Of a stretch of DNA of 64,000 bases, positions 22,857 through 36,089 are shown in pieces (within the stretch, counting starts at the first letter, position 1; every line of letters begins with the position of its first letter). Source of the stretch: Atherix ibis (taxonomy: Eukaryota; Arthropoda; Insecta; Diptera; Athericidae); assembly GCA_958298945.1 (NCBI GenBank), contig OY282610.1, forward strand, positions 33,177,667 to 33,241,666. The letters are read 5' to 3'. Made by a program: the position numbers and the translations under genes. The notes beneath the pieces were generated by a model that saw nothing but the letters and a program-made list of their open reading frames with translations, was not told the origin of the DNA and searched no databases.

Positions 22857-25800
22857 CGCCATAAACGCCAAAAAACGCAAAAAAACACCAAAAACACTAA
22901 AAAACACCATAAACGCCAAAAAACTCCAAAAACACAAAAAACACTATAAAACACCAAAACCGTCAAAAACACTAAGAAACACCAAAAACTCCAAAAAAAA
23001 CGCCAAAAAAAGCCAAAAACGCCAGCAAACGCCAAAAAAACACCTAAACACAAAAAACACTAAAAACACCAAAAAACGCCATAAACACCAAAAAACGCCA
23101 AAAAACACCTAAACACTAAAAAAATACAAAAAAAAACTAAAAAACACCAAAACCGCCAAAAACACTAAGAAACACCAAAAACGCCAAAAAAAAACGCCAA
23201 AAAACGCCAAAAAACACTAAAAAGAACACCAAAAACGCCATAAACGCCAAAAACACAAGAAAACACCAAAACCGCCAAAAACACTAAGAAACACCAAAAA
23301 CACCAAAAAACGCCAAAAAAAACGCCAGCAAACGCCAAAAAAACACCAAAAAAACTAAAAAAAACACCAAAAACACTAAAAAAAACACCAAAAAACACCA
23401 AAAAACACTAAAAAAACACTAAAAAAACACCAAAAAACACCAAAAAACGCCAAAAAACGCCATAAACGCCAAAAAAAACACCAAAAACACCAAAACCGCC
23501 AAAAACACTAAGAAAAACCAAAAACTCCAAAAAAACCGCCAAAAACGCCAAAAACACAAAAAAAACACAAAAAACACCAAAAAAAAACACCAAAAAAAAA
23601 CACCAAAAAACACCAAAAAACGCCATAAACGTCAAAAAACACCAAAAACACAAAAAAAACACCAAAACCGCCAAAAACACTAAGAAACACCAAAAACTCC
23701 ACAAAAAAAACGCCAAAAACGCCAGCAAACGCCAAAAACACTAAAAAAACACCAAAAAAAAACACAAAAAACGTCAAAAAAACACTAAAAAACACTAAAA
23801 AACACCAAAAAATGCCAAAAAACGCCGAAAAACACCAAAAAACACCAAAAACACTGAAAAACACCAAAAAACACAAAAAAACGCCAAAAAAGGCCAAAAA
23901 ACGCCATAAACGCAAAAAACGCCAGCAAACGCCAAAAACACAAAAAACGTCAAAAAAACACAAAAAAACGCCAAAAAACGCCAAAAAACGCCAAAAAAGG
24001 CCAAAAAACGCCAGCAAACGCCCAAAACAATAAAAAACACAAAACACACCAAAAAAACACCAAAAAAAACACCAAAATACACCCAAAAAACACCAAAAAA
24101 CGACATAAACGCCAAAAAACACCAAAAACACAAAAAAACACCAAAACCGCCAAAAACGCAAAAAACGCCAAAAAACACCAATAAACGCCAAAAACATAAA
24201 AACTGAAAAACACCAAAAAAAACACTGAAAAAAACTGAAAAACACCAAAAAATGCCAAAAAACGCCATAAACGCAAAAAACGCCAAAAAACGCCAAAAAA
24301 CACAAAAAGCACTAAAAAAAACTAAAAAACACTAAAAAACGCCAAAAAACACAAAAACACCAAAACCGCCAAAAACACTAAGAAACACCAAAAACGCCAG
24401 GAAACGCCAAAAACACTAAAAAAACACCAAAAAACACCAAAAAACGCCATAAACACTGAAAAAAACCAAAAAACACCAAAAAACACTAAAAACACAAAAA
24501 AAAACACCAAAAACGCAAAAAACGCCAAAAAACACTAAAAAACACCAAAAAACACTAAAAAACACCAAAAAACGCCAAAAACATAAAAAAAACACCAAAA
24601 ACGCCAGAAAACGCCATAAACACTGAAAAAAACTGAAAAACACCAAAAAATGCCAAAAAAAGCCAAAAAACACCAAAAAATGCCAAAAAACACCATTAAA
24701 CACAAAAAACGCCAAAAAAAAACCAAAAAACACCAAAAAACACCAGAAACACCAAAAACACTAAAAAAAACACCAAAAACACTAAAAAAACACCAAAAAA
24801 CACTAAAAAACACCAAAAAACACCAAAAACACCAAAAAACGCCAAAAAACGCCAAAAAACGCCATAAACGCCAAAAACACCAAAAATACTAAAAAACACA
24901 GAAAACACCAAAAAACACCAAAAACCGCCATAAACGCCAAAAAAACACCAAAAACACCAAAAACACCAAAACCGCCAAAAACACTAAGAAACACCAAAAA
25001 CTCCAAAAAAAACCGCCAAAAACGCCAGCAAACGCCAAAAACACTAAAAAACACAAAAAAAAAACACAAAAAACACCAAAAAAAAAACACCAAAAAAAAC
25101 ACCAAAAAACACCAAAAACACAAAAAACACCAAAACCGCCAAAAACACTAAGAAACACCAAAATCACTAGAAAACACCAAAAAAACACCAAAAACCGCCA
25201 TAAACGCCAAAAAACACCAAAAACACCAAAACCGCCAAAAACACTAAAAAACACCAAAAAATGCCAAAAAACGCCGAAAAACACCAAAAAACACCAAAAA
25301 CACTGAAAAACACCAAAAAACACAAAAAAACACAAAAAAACGCCAAAAAACGCCAAAAAAGGCCAAAAAACGCCATAAACGACAAAAAACACCAAAAACA
25401 CAAAAAAACACCAAAACCGCCAAAAACGCAAAAAACGCCAAAAAACACCAAAAAACGCCAAAAACATGAAAAAAACTGAAAAACACCAAAAAATGCCAAA
25501 AAAAAGCCAAAAAACGCCATAAACACAAAAAACGCCAAAAAACACTAAAAAACACCAAAAACACTGAAAAACACCCAAAAACACAAAACACACCAAAAAA
25601 ACACCAAAATACACCAAAAAAACACCAAAAAACGCCAAAAAACACCAAAAACACAAAAAAAACACCAAAAAGGCCAAAAACGCAAAAAACACTAAAAAAC
25701 ACCAAAAAACACCAAAAAACACCAAAAAAACACCAAAAACACAAAAAAAACACCAAAAACGCCAAAAACGCAAAAAACACCAAAAAACACCAAAAAAACA

Positions 25801-26070
25801 CCAAAAACACCAAAAAACACCAAAAAACACCAAAAAACACCAAAAAACACCAAAAAACGCCAAAAACACTGAAAAAAACTGAAAAACACCAAAAAATGCC
25901 AAAAAACACCATAAACGCAAAAAACACAAAAAACACAAAAAACACAAAAAACACAAAAAACACTAAAAAACACTAAAAAACACTAAAAAACACTAAAAAA
26001 CGCCAAAAAACACAAAAACACCAAAACCGCCAAAAACACTAAAAAAAACACCAAAAACACTAAAAAAAAC

Positions 26071-26160
26071 ACCAAAAAACACTAAAAAACACCAAAAAAC
26101 ACCAAAAAACACCAAAAAACACCAAAAAACACCAAAAAACACCAAAAAACGCCAAAAAAC
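26071..26160. repeat. exact 10-bp phased A-tract array
   Basis: Nine consecutive units of ACCAAAAAAC, with one ACT and one GCC variant, repeat at exactly 10 bases. Each unit puts six A in the same helical phase, the arrangement known to bend DNA. Closely similar arrays occur near 25811-25860 and 30271-30350. Confidence 0.9.
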
Positions 26161-29100
26161 GCCATAAACGCCAAAAACACCAAAAATACTAAAAAACACA
26201 GAAAACACCAAAAACCGCCATAAAAGCCAAAAAAACACCAAAAACACCAAAACCGCCAAAAACACTAAGAAACACCAAAAACTCCAAAAAAAACCGCCAA
26301 AAACGCCAGCAAACGCCAAAAACACTAAAAAACACAAAAAAAAACACAAAAAACACCAAAAAAAAAACACCAAAAAAAACACCAAAAAACACCAAAAACA
26401 CAAAAAACACCAAAACCGCCAAAAACACTAAGAAACACCAAAATCACTAAAAAACACAGAAAACACCAAAAAAACACCAAAAACCGCCAAAAACACTAAG
26501 AAACACCAAAAACGCCAGGAAACGCCAAAAACACTAAAAAAACACTAAAAAAACACCAAAAAACACCAAAAAACGCCATAAAAACACCAAAACCGCCAAA
26601 AACACTAAGAAACACCAAAAACGCCATAAACACTGAAAAAAACCAAAAAACACCAAAAAACACTAAAAACACAAAAAAAAACACCAAAAACGCCAAAAAC
26701 GCAAAAAAACGCCAAAAAACACTAAAAAACACCAAAAAACACCAAAAAACACCAAAAAACACCAAAAAACACCAAAAAACGCCAAAAACATAAAAAAAAC
26801 ACCAAAAACGCCAAAAACGCAAAAAACGCAAAAAACACCAAAAAACGCCAAAAACACTGAAAAAAACTGAAAAACACCAGAAAACACTTAAAAAAACTAA
26901 AAAACACTAAAAAACGCCAAAAAACACAAAAACACCAAAGCCGCCAAAAACACTAAGAAACACCAAAAACGCCAGGAAACGCCAAAAACACTAAAAAAAA
27001 CACTAAAAAAACACCAAAAAACACCAAAAAACGCCATAAACACTGAAAAAAAACAAAAAACACTAAAAAACACCAAAAACACTGAAAAACACCAAAAAAC
27101 ACCAAAAACACAAAAAAAAACACCAAAAACGCCAAAAACGCAAAAAACGCCAAAAAACACTAAAAAAACACCAAAAAACACCAAAAAACACCAAAAAACA
27201 CCAAAAAACGCCAAAAACATAAAAAAAACTGAAAAACACCAAAAAACGCCAAAAAACACCAAAACCGCCAAAAACACTAAGAAACACCAAAAACGCCAGA
27301 AAACGCCAAAAACACTAAAAAAAACACTAAAAAAACACCAAAAAACGCCATAAACACTGAAAAAAACTGAAAAACACCAAAAAATGCCAAAAAAAGCCAA
27401 AAAACACCAAAAAATGCCAAAAAAAGCCAAAAAACACCATAAACACAAAAAACGCCAAAAAAACCAAAAAACACCAAAAAACACCAAAAACATAAAAAAC
27501 ACTAAAAAAACTAAAAAACACTAAAAAACGCCAAAAAACACAAAAACACCAAAACCACCAAAAACACTAAGAAACACCAAAAACGCCAGAAAACGCCAAA
27601 AACACTAAGAAACACCAAAATCACTAAAAAACACAGAAAACACCAAAAAAACACCAAAAACCGCCAAAAACACTAAGAAACACCAAAAACGCCATAAACA
27701 CTGAAAAAAACCAAAAAACACCAAAAAACACTAAAAACACAAAAAAAACACCAAAAACGCCAAAAACGCAAAAAAACGCCAAAAAACACTAAAAAACACC
27801 AAAAAACACCAAAAAAAACCAAAAAACGCCAAAAAACACCAAAAACACAAAAAAAACACCAAAAACGCCAAAAACGCAAAAAACGCCAAAAAACACTAAA
27901 AAAACACCAAAAAACACCAAAAAACGCCAAAAACATAAAAAAAACTGAAAAACACCAAAAAACGCCAAAAAACACCAAAACCGCCAAAAACACCAAAACC
28001 GCCAAAAACACTAAGAAACACCAAAAACGCCAGAAAACGCCAAAAACACTAAAAAAACACTAAAAAAACACCAAAAAACGCCATAAACACTGAAAAAAAC
28101 TGAAAAACACCAAAAAATGCCAAAAAAAGCCAAAAAACACCAAAAAATGCCAAAAAAGCCAAAAAACACCATAAACACAAAAAACGCCAAAAAAAAAACC
28201 AAAAAACACCAAAAAACACCAGAAACACCAAAAACACTAAAAAAAACACCAAAAACACTAAAAAAAACACCAAAAAACACCAAAAAACACCAAAAAACAC
28301 CAAAAAACACCAAAAACATAAAAAACACTGAAAAAAACTGAAAAACACCAAAAAATGCCAAAAAACACCATAAACGCAAAAAACGCCAAAAAACACAAAA
28401 AAACACAAAAAACACAAAAAACACTAAAAAACACTAAAAAAACTAAAAAACACTAAAAAACGCCAAAAAACACAAAAACACCAAAACCGCCAAAAACACT
28501 AAGAAACACCAAAAACGCCAGAAAACGCCAAAAACACTAAAAAAAACACCAAAAAACACTAAAAAACACCAAAAAACACCAAAAAAACACCAAAAAACGC
28601 CAAAAAACGCCATAAACGCCAAAAACACCAAAAATACTAAAAAACACAGAAAACACCAAAAACCGCCATAAACGCCAAAAAAACACCAAAAACACCAAAA
28701 CCGCCAAAAACACTAAGAAACACCAAAAACTCCAAAAAAAACCGCCAAAAACGCCAGCAAACGCCAAAAACACTAAAAAACACAAAAAAACACAAAAAAC
28801 ACCAAAAAAAAAACACCAAAAAAAACACCAAAAAACACCAAAAACACAAAAAACACCAAAACCGCCAAAAACACTAAGAAACACCAAAATCACTAAAAAA
28901 CACAGAAAACACCAAAAAAACACCAAAAACCGCCAAAAACACTAAGAAACACCAAAAACGCCAGGAAACGCCAAAAACACTAAAAAAACACTAAAAAAAC
29001 ACCAAAAAACACCAAAAAACGCCATAAAAACACCAAAACCGCCAAAAACACTAAGAAACACCAAAAACGCCATAAACACTGAAAAAAACCAAAAAACACC

Positions 29101-32100
29101 AAAAAACACTAAAAACACAAAAAAAAACACCAAAAACGCCAAAAACCCCAAAAAACGCCAAAAAACACTAAAAAACACCAAAAAACACCAAAAAACACCA
29201 AAAAACACCAAAAACACTAAAAAAACACCAAAAAACACCAAAAAACACCAAAAAACACCAAAAAACACCAAAAACATAAAAAAAACAGAAAAAAACTGAA
29301 AAACACCAAAAAATGCCAAAAAACACCATAAACGCAAAAACCGCCATAAACGCCAAAAAAACACCAAAAACACCAAAACCGCCAAAAACACTAAGAAACA
29401 CCAAAAACTCCAAAAAAACCGCCAAAAACGCCAGCAAACGCCAAAAACACTAAAAAACACAAAAAAAAACACAAAAAACCCCAAAAAAAAAAACACCAAA
29501 AAAAACACCAAAAAACACCAAAAACACAAAAAACACCAAAACCGCCAAAAACACTAAGAAACACCAAAAACGCCAGGAAACGCCAAAAACACTAAAAAAA
29601 CACTAAAAAAACACCAAAAAACACCAAAAAACGCCATAAAAACACCAAAACCGCCAAAAACACTAAGAAACACCAAAAACGCCATAAACACTGAAAAAAA
29701 CCAAAAAACACCAAAAAACACTAAAAACACAAAAAAAAACACCAAAAACACTAAAAAACACAAAAAAAAAACACAAAAAACACCCAAAAAAAAACACCAA
29801 AAAAAACACCAAAAAACACCAAAAACACAAAAAACACCAAAACCGCCAAAAACACTAAGAAACACCAAAATCACTAGAAAACACCAAAAACACCAAAACC
29901 GCCAAAAACACTAAAAAACACCAAAACCGCCAAAAACACTAAAAAACACCAAAAAATGCCAAAAAACCCCGAAAAACACCAAAAAACACCAAAACACTGA
30001 AAAACACCAAAAAACACAAAAAAACACAAAAAAAACGCCAAAAAACGCCAAAAAAGGCCAAAAAACGCCATAAACGACAAAAAACACCAAAAACACAAAA
30101 ACACCAAAACCGCCAAAAACACTAAGAAACACCAAAAACGCCAGGAAACGCCAAAAACACTAAAAAAACACTAAAAAAACACCAAAAAACACCAAAAAAC
30201 GCCATAAACACTGAAAAAAAACCAAAAAACACTAAAAAACACCAGAAACACCAAAAACACTAAAAAAAACACCAAAAAACACCAAAAAACACCAAAAAAC
30301 ACCAAAAAACACCAAAAAAAACCAAAAAACACCAAAAAACGCCAAAAAACGCCATAAACGCCAAAAACACCAAAAATACTAAAAAACACAGAAAACACCA
30401 AAAACACCAAAACCGCCAAAAACACTAAGAAACACCAAAAACACCAAAAAAAACACCAAAAAACACCAAAAACACAAAAAACACCAAAACCGCCAAAAAC
30501 ACTAAGAAACACTAAAAAACACCAAAAAATGCCAAAAAACGCCGAAAAACACCAAAAAACACCAAAAACACTGAAAAACACTGAAAAACACCAAAAAACA
30601 CAAAAAAACGCCAAAAAAGGCCAAAAAACGCCAGCAAACGCCAAAAACACTAAAAAACACAAAACACACCAAAAAAACACCAAAAAAGAACACCAAAATA
30701 CACCAAAAAAACACCAAAAAACGACATAAACGACAAAAAACACCAAAAACACAAAAAAACACCAAAACCGCCAAAAACGCAAAAAACGCCAAAAAACACT
30801 GAAAAAAACTGAAAAACACCAAAAAATGCCAAAAAACACTTAAAAAAACTAAAAAACACTAAAAAACGCCAAAAAACACAAAAACACCAAAACCGCCAAA
30901 AACACTAAGAAACACCAAAAACGCCAGGAAACGCCAAAAACACTTAAAAAAAACACTAAAAAAACACCAAAAAACACCAAAAAACGCCATAAACACTGAA
31001 AAAAACTGAAAAACACCAAAAAATGCCAAAAAAAGCCAAAAAACGCCATAAACACAAAAAACGCCAAAAAAACCAAAAAACACCAAAAAACACTAAAAAA
31101 CACCAAAAACACTGAAAAACACCAAAAAACACAAAACACACCAAAAAAACACCAAAAAAAACACCAAAATACACCAAAAAAACACCAAAAAACGCCAAAA
31201 AACACCAAAAACACAAAAAAAAACACCAAAAACGCCAAAAACACTAAAAAACACCAAAAAACACCAAAAAACACCAAAAAAACACCAAAAACACAAAAAA
31301 ACACCAAAAACGCCAAAAACGCAAAAAACGCCAAAAAACACTAAAAAAACACCAAAAAACACCAAAAAACACCAAAAAACACCAAAAAAACCCAAAAACA
31401 TAAAAAACACTGAAAAAAACTGAAAAACACCAAAAAATGCCAAAAAACACCATAAACGCAAAAAACGCCAAAAAACACAAAAAACACTAAAAAACGCCAA
31501 AAAACACAAAAACACCAAAACCGCCAAAAACACTAAGAAACACCAAAAACTCCAAAAAAAACCGCCAAAAACGCCAGCAAACGCCAAAAACACTAAAAAA
31601 CACAAAAAAAAAAACAAAAAACACCAAAAAAAAACACCAGAAAAAACACCAAAAAACACCAAAAACACAAAAAACACCAAAACCGCCAAAAACACTAAGA
31701 AACACCAAAATCACTAAAAAACACAGAAAACACCAAAAAAACACCAAAAACCGCCAAAAACACTAAGAAACACCAAAAACGCCAGGAAACGCCAAAAACA
31801 CTAAAAAAAACACTAAAAAAACACCAAAAAACACCAAAAAAACGCCATAAACACTGAAAAAAACCAAAAAACACCAAAAAACACTAAAAACACAAAAAAA
31901 AAACACCAAAAACGCCAAAAACGCAAAAAACGCCAAAAAATACTAAAAAACACCAAAAAACACCAAAAAACACCAAAAAACGCCAAAAACATAAAAAAAA
32001 CTGAAAAACACCAAAAAACGCCAAAAAACACCAAAACCGCCAAAAACACTAAGAAACACCAAAAACGCCAGAAAACGCCAAAAACACTAAAAAAAACACT

Positions 32101-34001
32101 AAAAAAACACCAAAAAACGCCATAAACACTGAAAAAAACTGAAAAACACCAAAAAATGCCAAAAAAATCCAAAAAACACCAAAAAATGCCAAAAAAAGCC
32201 AAAAAACACCGTAAACACAAAAAACGCCAAAAAAAAACCAAAAAACACCAGAAACACCAAGAACAATAAAAAAAACACCAAAAACACTAAAAAAAAAACA
32301 CTAAAAAACACCAAAAAACACCAAAAAAACACCAAAAAAACGCCAAAAAACGCCATAAACGCCAAAAACACCAAAATAACTAAAAAACACAGAAAACACC
32401 AAAAAACACCAAAAAACCGCCATAAACGCCAAAAAAACACCAAAAACACCAAAACCGCCAAAAACACTAAGAAACACCAAAAACTCCAAAAAAAAACCGC
32501 CAAAAACGCCAGCAAACGCCAAAAACACTAAAAAAACACAAAAAACACCAAAAAAAACACCAAAAAAAACACCAAAAAACACCAAAAACACAAAAAACAC
32601 CAAAACCGCCAAAAACACTAAGAAACACCAAAATCACTAGAAAACACCAAAAAAACACCAAAAACCGCCATAAACGCCAAAAAACACCAAAAACACCAAA
32701 ACCGCCAAAAACACTAAGAAACACCAAAAACGCCAGGAAACGTCAAAAACACTTAAAAAAAACACTAAAAAAACACCAAAAAACACCAAAAAACGCCATA
32801 AACACTGAAAAAAACTGAAAAACACCAAAAAATGCCAAAAAAAAGCCAAAAAAACGCCATAAACACAAAAAACGCCAAAAAAAAATCAAAAAACACCAAA
32901 AAACACTAAAAAACACCAAAAACACTGAAAAACACCAAAAAACACAAAACACACCAAAAAAACACCAAAAAAAACACCAAAATACACCAAAAAAACACCA
33001 AAAAACACAAAAAAAACACCAAAAACGATAAAAACGCAAAAAACGCCAAAAAACACTAAAAAACACCAAAAAACACCAAAAAACGCCAAAAACATAAAAA
33101 ACACCAAAAAAAACACCAAAAAAACACCAAAAAAACACCAAAAAATGCCAAAAACGCCAGGAAACGCCAAAAACACTAAAAAAACACTAAAAGAACACCA
33201 AAAAACACCAAAAAACGCCATAAACACTGAAAAAAACCAAAAAACACCAAAAAACACTAAAAACACAAAAAAAACACCAAAAACGCCAAAAACGCAAAAA
33301 ACGCCAAAAAATACTAAAAAACACCAAAAAACACCAAAAAACACTAAAAAACACCAAAAACACTGAAAAACACCAAAAAACACAAAACACACCAAAAAAA
33401 CGCCAAAAACATAAAAAAAACTGAAAAACACCAAAAAACGCCAAAAAAAACCAAAACCGCCAAAAACACTAAGAAACACCAAAAACGCCAGAAAACGCCA
33501 AAAACACTAAAAAAACACTAAAAAAACACCAAAAAACGCCATAAACACTGAAAAAAACTGAAAAACACCAAAAAATGCCAAAAAAATGCCAAAAAACACC
33601 AAAAAACACTAAAAAACACCAAAAACACTGAAAAACACCAAAAAACACAAAACACACCAAAAAAACACCAAAAAGAACACCAAAATACACCAAAAAAACA
33701 CCAAAAAAACACCAAAAAACGCCAAAAAACACAAAAAAAAACACCAAAAACGCCAAAAACGCAAAAAACGCCAAAAAACACTAAAAACACCAAAAAACAC
33801 CAAAAAACACCAAAAAAACACCAAAAACACAAAAAAAACACCAAAAACGCCAAAAACGCAAAAAACGCCAAAAAACACTAAAAAACACCAAAAAACACCA
33901 AAAAACACCAAAAAACGCCAAAAACATAAAAAACACTGAAAAAAACTGAAAAACACCAAAAAATGCCAAAAAACACCATAAACGCAAAAAACGCCAAAAA
34001 A

Positions 34002-34064
34002 CACAAAAAACACAAAAAACACAAAAAACACAAAAAACACAAAAAACACAAAAAACACAAAAAA
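34002..34064. repeat. exact 9-bp CACAAAAAA array
   Basis: Seven perfect head-to-tail copies of CACAAAAAA, the longest run of the 9-bp word in the satellite. A shorter relative lies near 25918-25990. It shows recent local slippage or unequal exchange inside the older degenerate array. Confidence 0.9.
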
Positions 34065-35653
34065 CAAAAAAACACAAAAAACACAACAAAACACTAAAAA
34101 AACTAAAAAACACTAAAAAACGCCAAAAAACACCAAAACCGCCAAAAACACTAAGAAACACCAAAAACGCCAGAAAACGCCAGAAACACTAAAAAAACAC
34201 CAAAAACACTAAAAAAAACACGAAAAAACACTAAAAAACACCAAAAAACACCAAAAAACACCAAAAAACGCCAAAAAACGCCATAAACGCCAAAAACACC
34301 AAAAATACTAAAAAACACAGAAAACACCAAAAAACACCTAAAACCGCCAAAAACGCCAGCAAACGCCAAAAACACTAAAAAACAAAAAAAAACACCAAAA
34401 AAAAAACACCAAAAAAAACACCAAAAAACACCAAAAACACAAAAAACACCAAAACCGCCAAAAACACTAAGAAACACCAAAATCACTAAAAAACACAGAA
34501 AACACCAAAAAAACACCAAAAACCGCCATAAACGCCAAAAAACACCAAAAACACAAAAACCGCCAAAAACACTAAGAAACACCAAAAACTCCAAAAAAAA
34601 CGCCAAAAACACTAAAAAAACACCAAAAAAAAACACAAAAAACGTCAAAAAAACACTAAAAAACACTAAAAAACACCAAAAAACACCAGAAAACACCAAA
34701 AAATGCCAAAAAACGCCAAAAACCGCCATAAACGCAAAAAACACCAAAAACACAAAAAACACTAAAAAACACCAAAAAACGGTAAAAAAAACACTAAAAA
34801 ACACTAAAAAACACCAAAAAACACCAAAAAACACCAAAAACACTGAAAAAAACTGAAAAACACCAAAAAAACACAAAAAAAACGTCAAAAAAGGCCAAAA
34901 AACGCCATAAACGCCAAAAAACACCAAAAACACAAAAACCGCCAAAAATACTAAGAAACACCAAAAACTCCAAAAAAAACGCCAAAAACACTAAAAAAAC
35001 ACCAAAAAAAAAACACAAAAAACGTCAAAAAAACACTAAAAAACACTAAAAAACACCAAAAAACACCAGAAAACACCAAAAAATGCCAAAAAAACGCCAT
35101 AAACGCAAAAAACACCAAAAACACAAAAAAACACTAAAAAACACCAAAAAATGCCAAAAAACGCCAAAAAAACACTAAAAAACACCAAAAAACACCAAAA
35201 AACACCAAAAACACTGAAAAAAACTGAAAAACACCAAAAAAACACAAAAAAAAACGTCAAAAAAGACCAAAAAACGCCATAAACGCAAAAAACGCAAAAA
35301 ACGCCAGCAAACGCCAAAAACACTAAAAAACACAAAACACACCAAAAAAACACCAAAAAAAAACACCAAAATACACAAAAAAAACACCAAAAAACGCCAT
35401 AAACGCCAAAAAACACCAAAAACACCAAAACCGCCAAAAACGCAAAAAACGCCAAAAAACACTAAAAAAACCAAAAAACACCAAAAAACGCCAAAAACAT
35501 AAAAAACACTGAAAAAAACTGAAAAAAACTGAAAAACACCAAAAAATGCCAAAAAACGCCATAAACGCAAAAAACGCCAAAAAACACAAAAAACAAAAAA
35601 AACCCTAAAAAACACCAAAACCGCCAAAAACACTAAGAAACACCAAAAAACGC

Positions 35654-36089
35654 ATATTTTACCTATGAAACGATACAGAAAATATATTTTTATTTAGTGG
35701 TTTTATCAAAATTCATGAAGGGTAGTTTTTGATCTGTAAATATTTTTAAGTCGTTTCACTTGACGTGGTGAGTTTGTCCCAAAATACTTTTTTCATATAA
35801 ATTTATAAAAAGGTCTTTTACAAATAGTTAAAAACATTTGCACATTTATTTTATTATCCCCCTCGTAGTTTAGTTAATAGTACATTATGACCCCCAACTC
35901 GAAAAGCAATTCATCCTCTCATTCCTTAATTATCCCACATTTAGAGACAGATCCTTTAATTTTCTCTCTGCACTTCCAAACTTCCATTTCACATTAGATG
36001 CTGTGGTTGGAAGGGGTGGTGAGAGTCTCTACGTCTCTGGATAGGCTTAGGAAGGCATATTCGAACTTGTTTATCTACAGGAAACTTTC
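35654..36089. other. unique spacer right of the satellite
   Basis: The repeat stops abruptly at 35653 and ordinary mixed sequence follows. No gene was recognised before the RNase H relic. Confidence 0.5.

Larger units (their letters stand above)
22827..35653. repeat. 12.8-kb A/C-strand satellite of 9-10 bp words
   Basis: The plus strand is almost entirely A and C. Degenerate words of the form CACC, CGCC, CACT, CACA or CGC followed by A5-A7 are joined head to tail without inversion. Exact 10-bp arrays (for example 26071-26160) and 9-bp arrays (34002-34064) occur locally. The words assemble into longer blocks, marked by recurrent phrases such as CCGCCAAAAACACTAAGAAA (dozens of copies) and TACTAAAAAACACAGAAAAC (about six copies). 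Block spacing is irregular (roughly 0.7-2.4 kb), so this is a shuffled higher-order structure, not a simple array. G occurs mainly in CGCC, CAGC, CTGAAA and AAGAA, and T mainly in CACT and CATAAA. Unique sequence flanks both ends. No coding role is claimed; it is tandem satellite DNA, perhaps a heterochromatic block. Confidence 0.95.

Noticed and set aside
22800..35650. Dozens of overlapping open frames on both strands of the satellite (Phe/Val/Gly-rich on minus, Lys/Thr/Pro/His-rich on plus)
   Set aside because: They follow from the A/C word composition, overlap in several frames, lack start or splice context and change frame with each 9/10/11-bp word. None is annotated as a gene.
22827..35653. 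CRISPR-like spaced repeats
   Set aside because: Words are 9-10 bp with no unique spacers, and the surrounding genes are eukaryotic.
22827..35653. Telomere repeat array
   Set aside because: The block is flanked by unique sequence and genes on both sides, and the word does not match known dipteran or TTAGG telomere repeats. An internal satellite is simpler.
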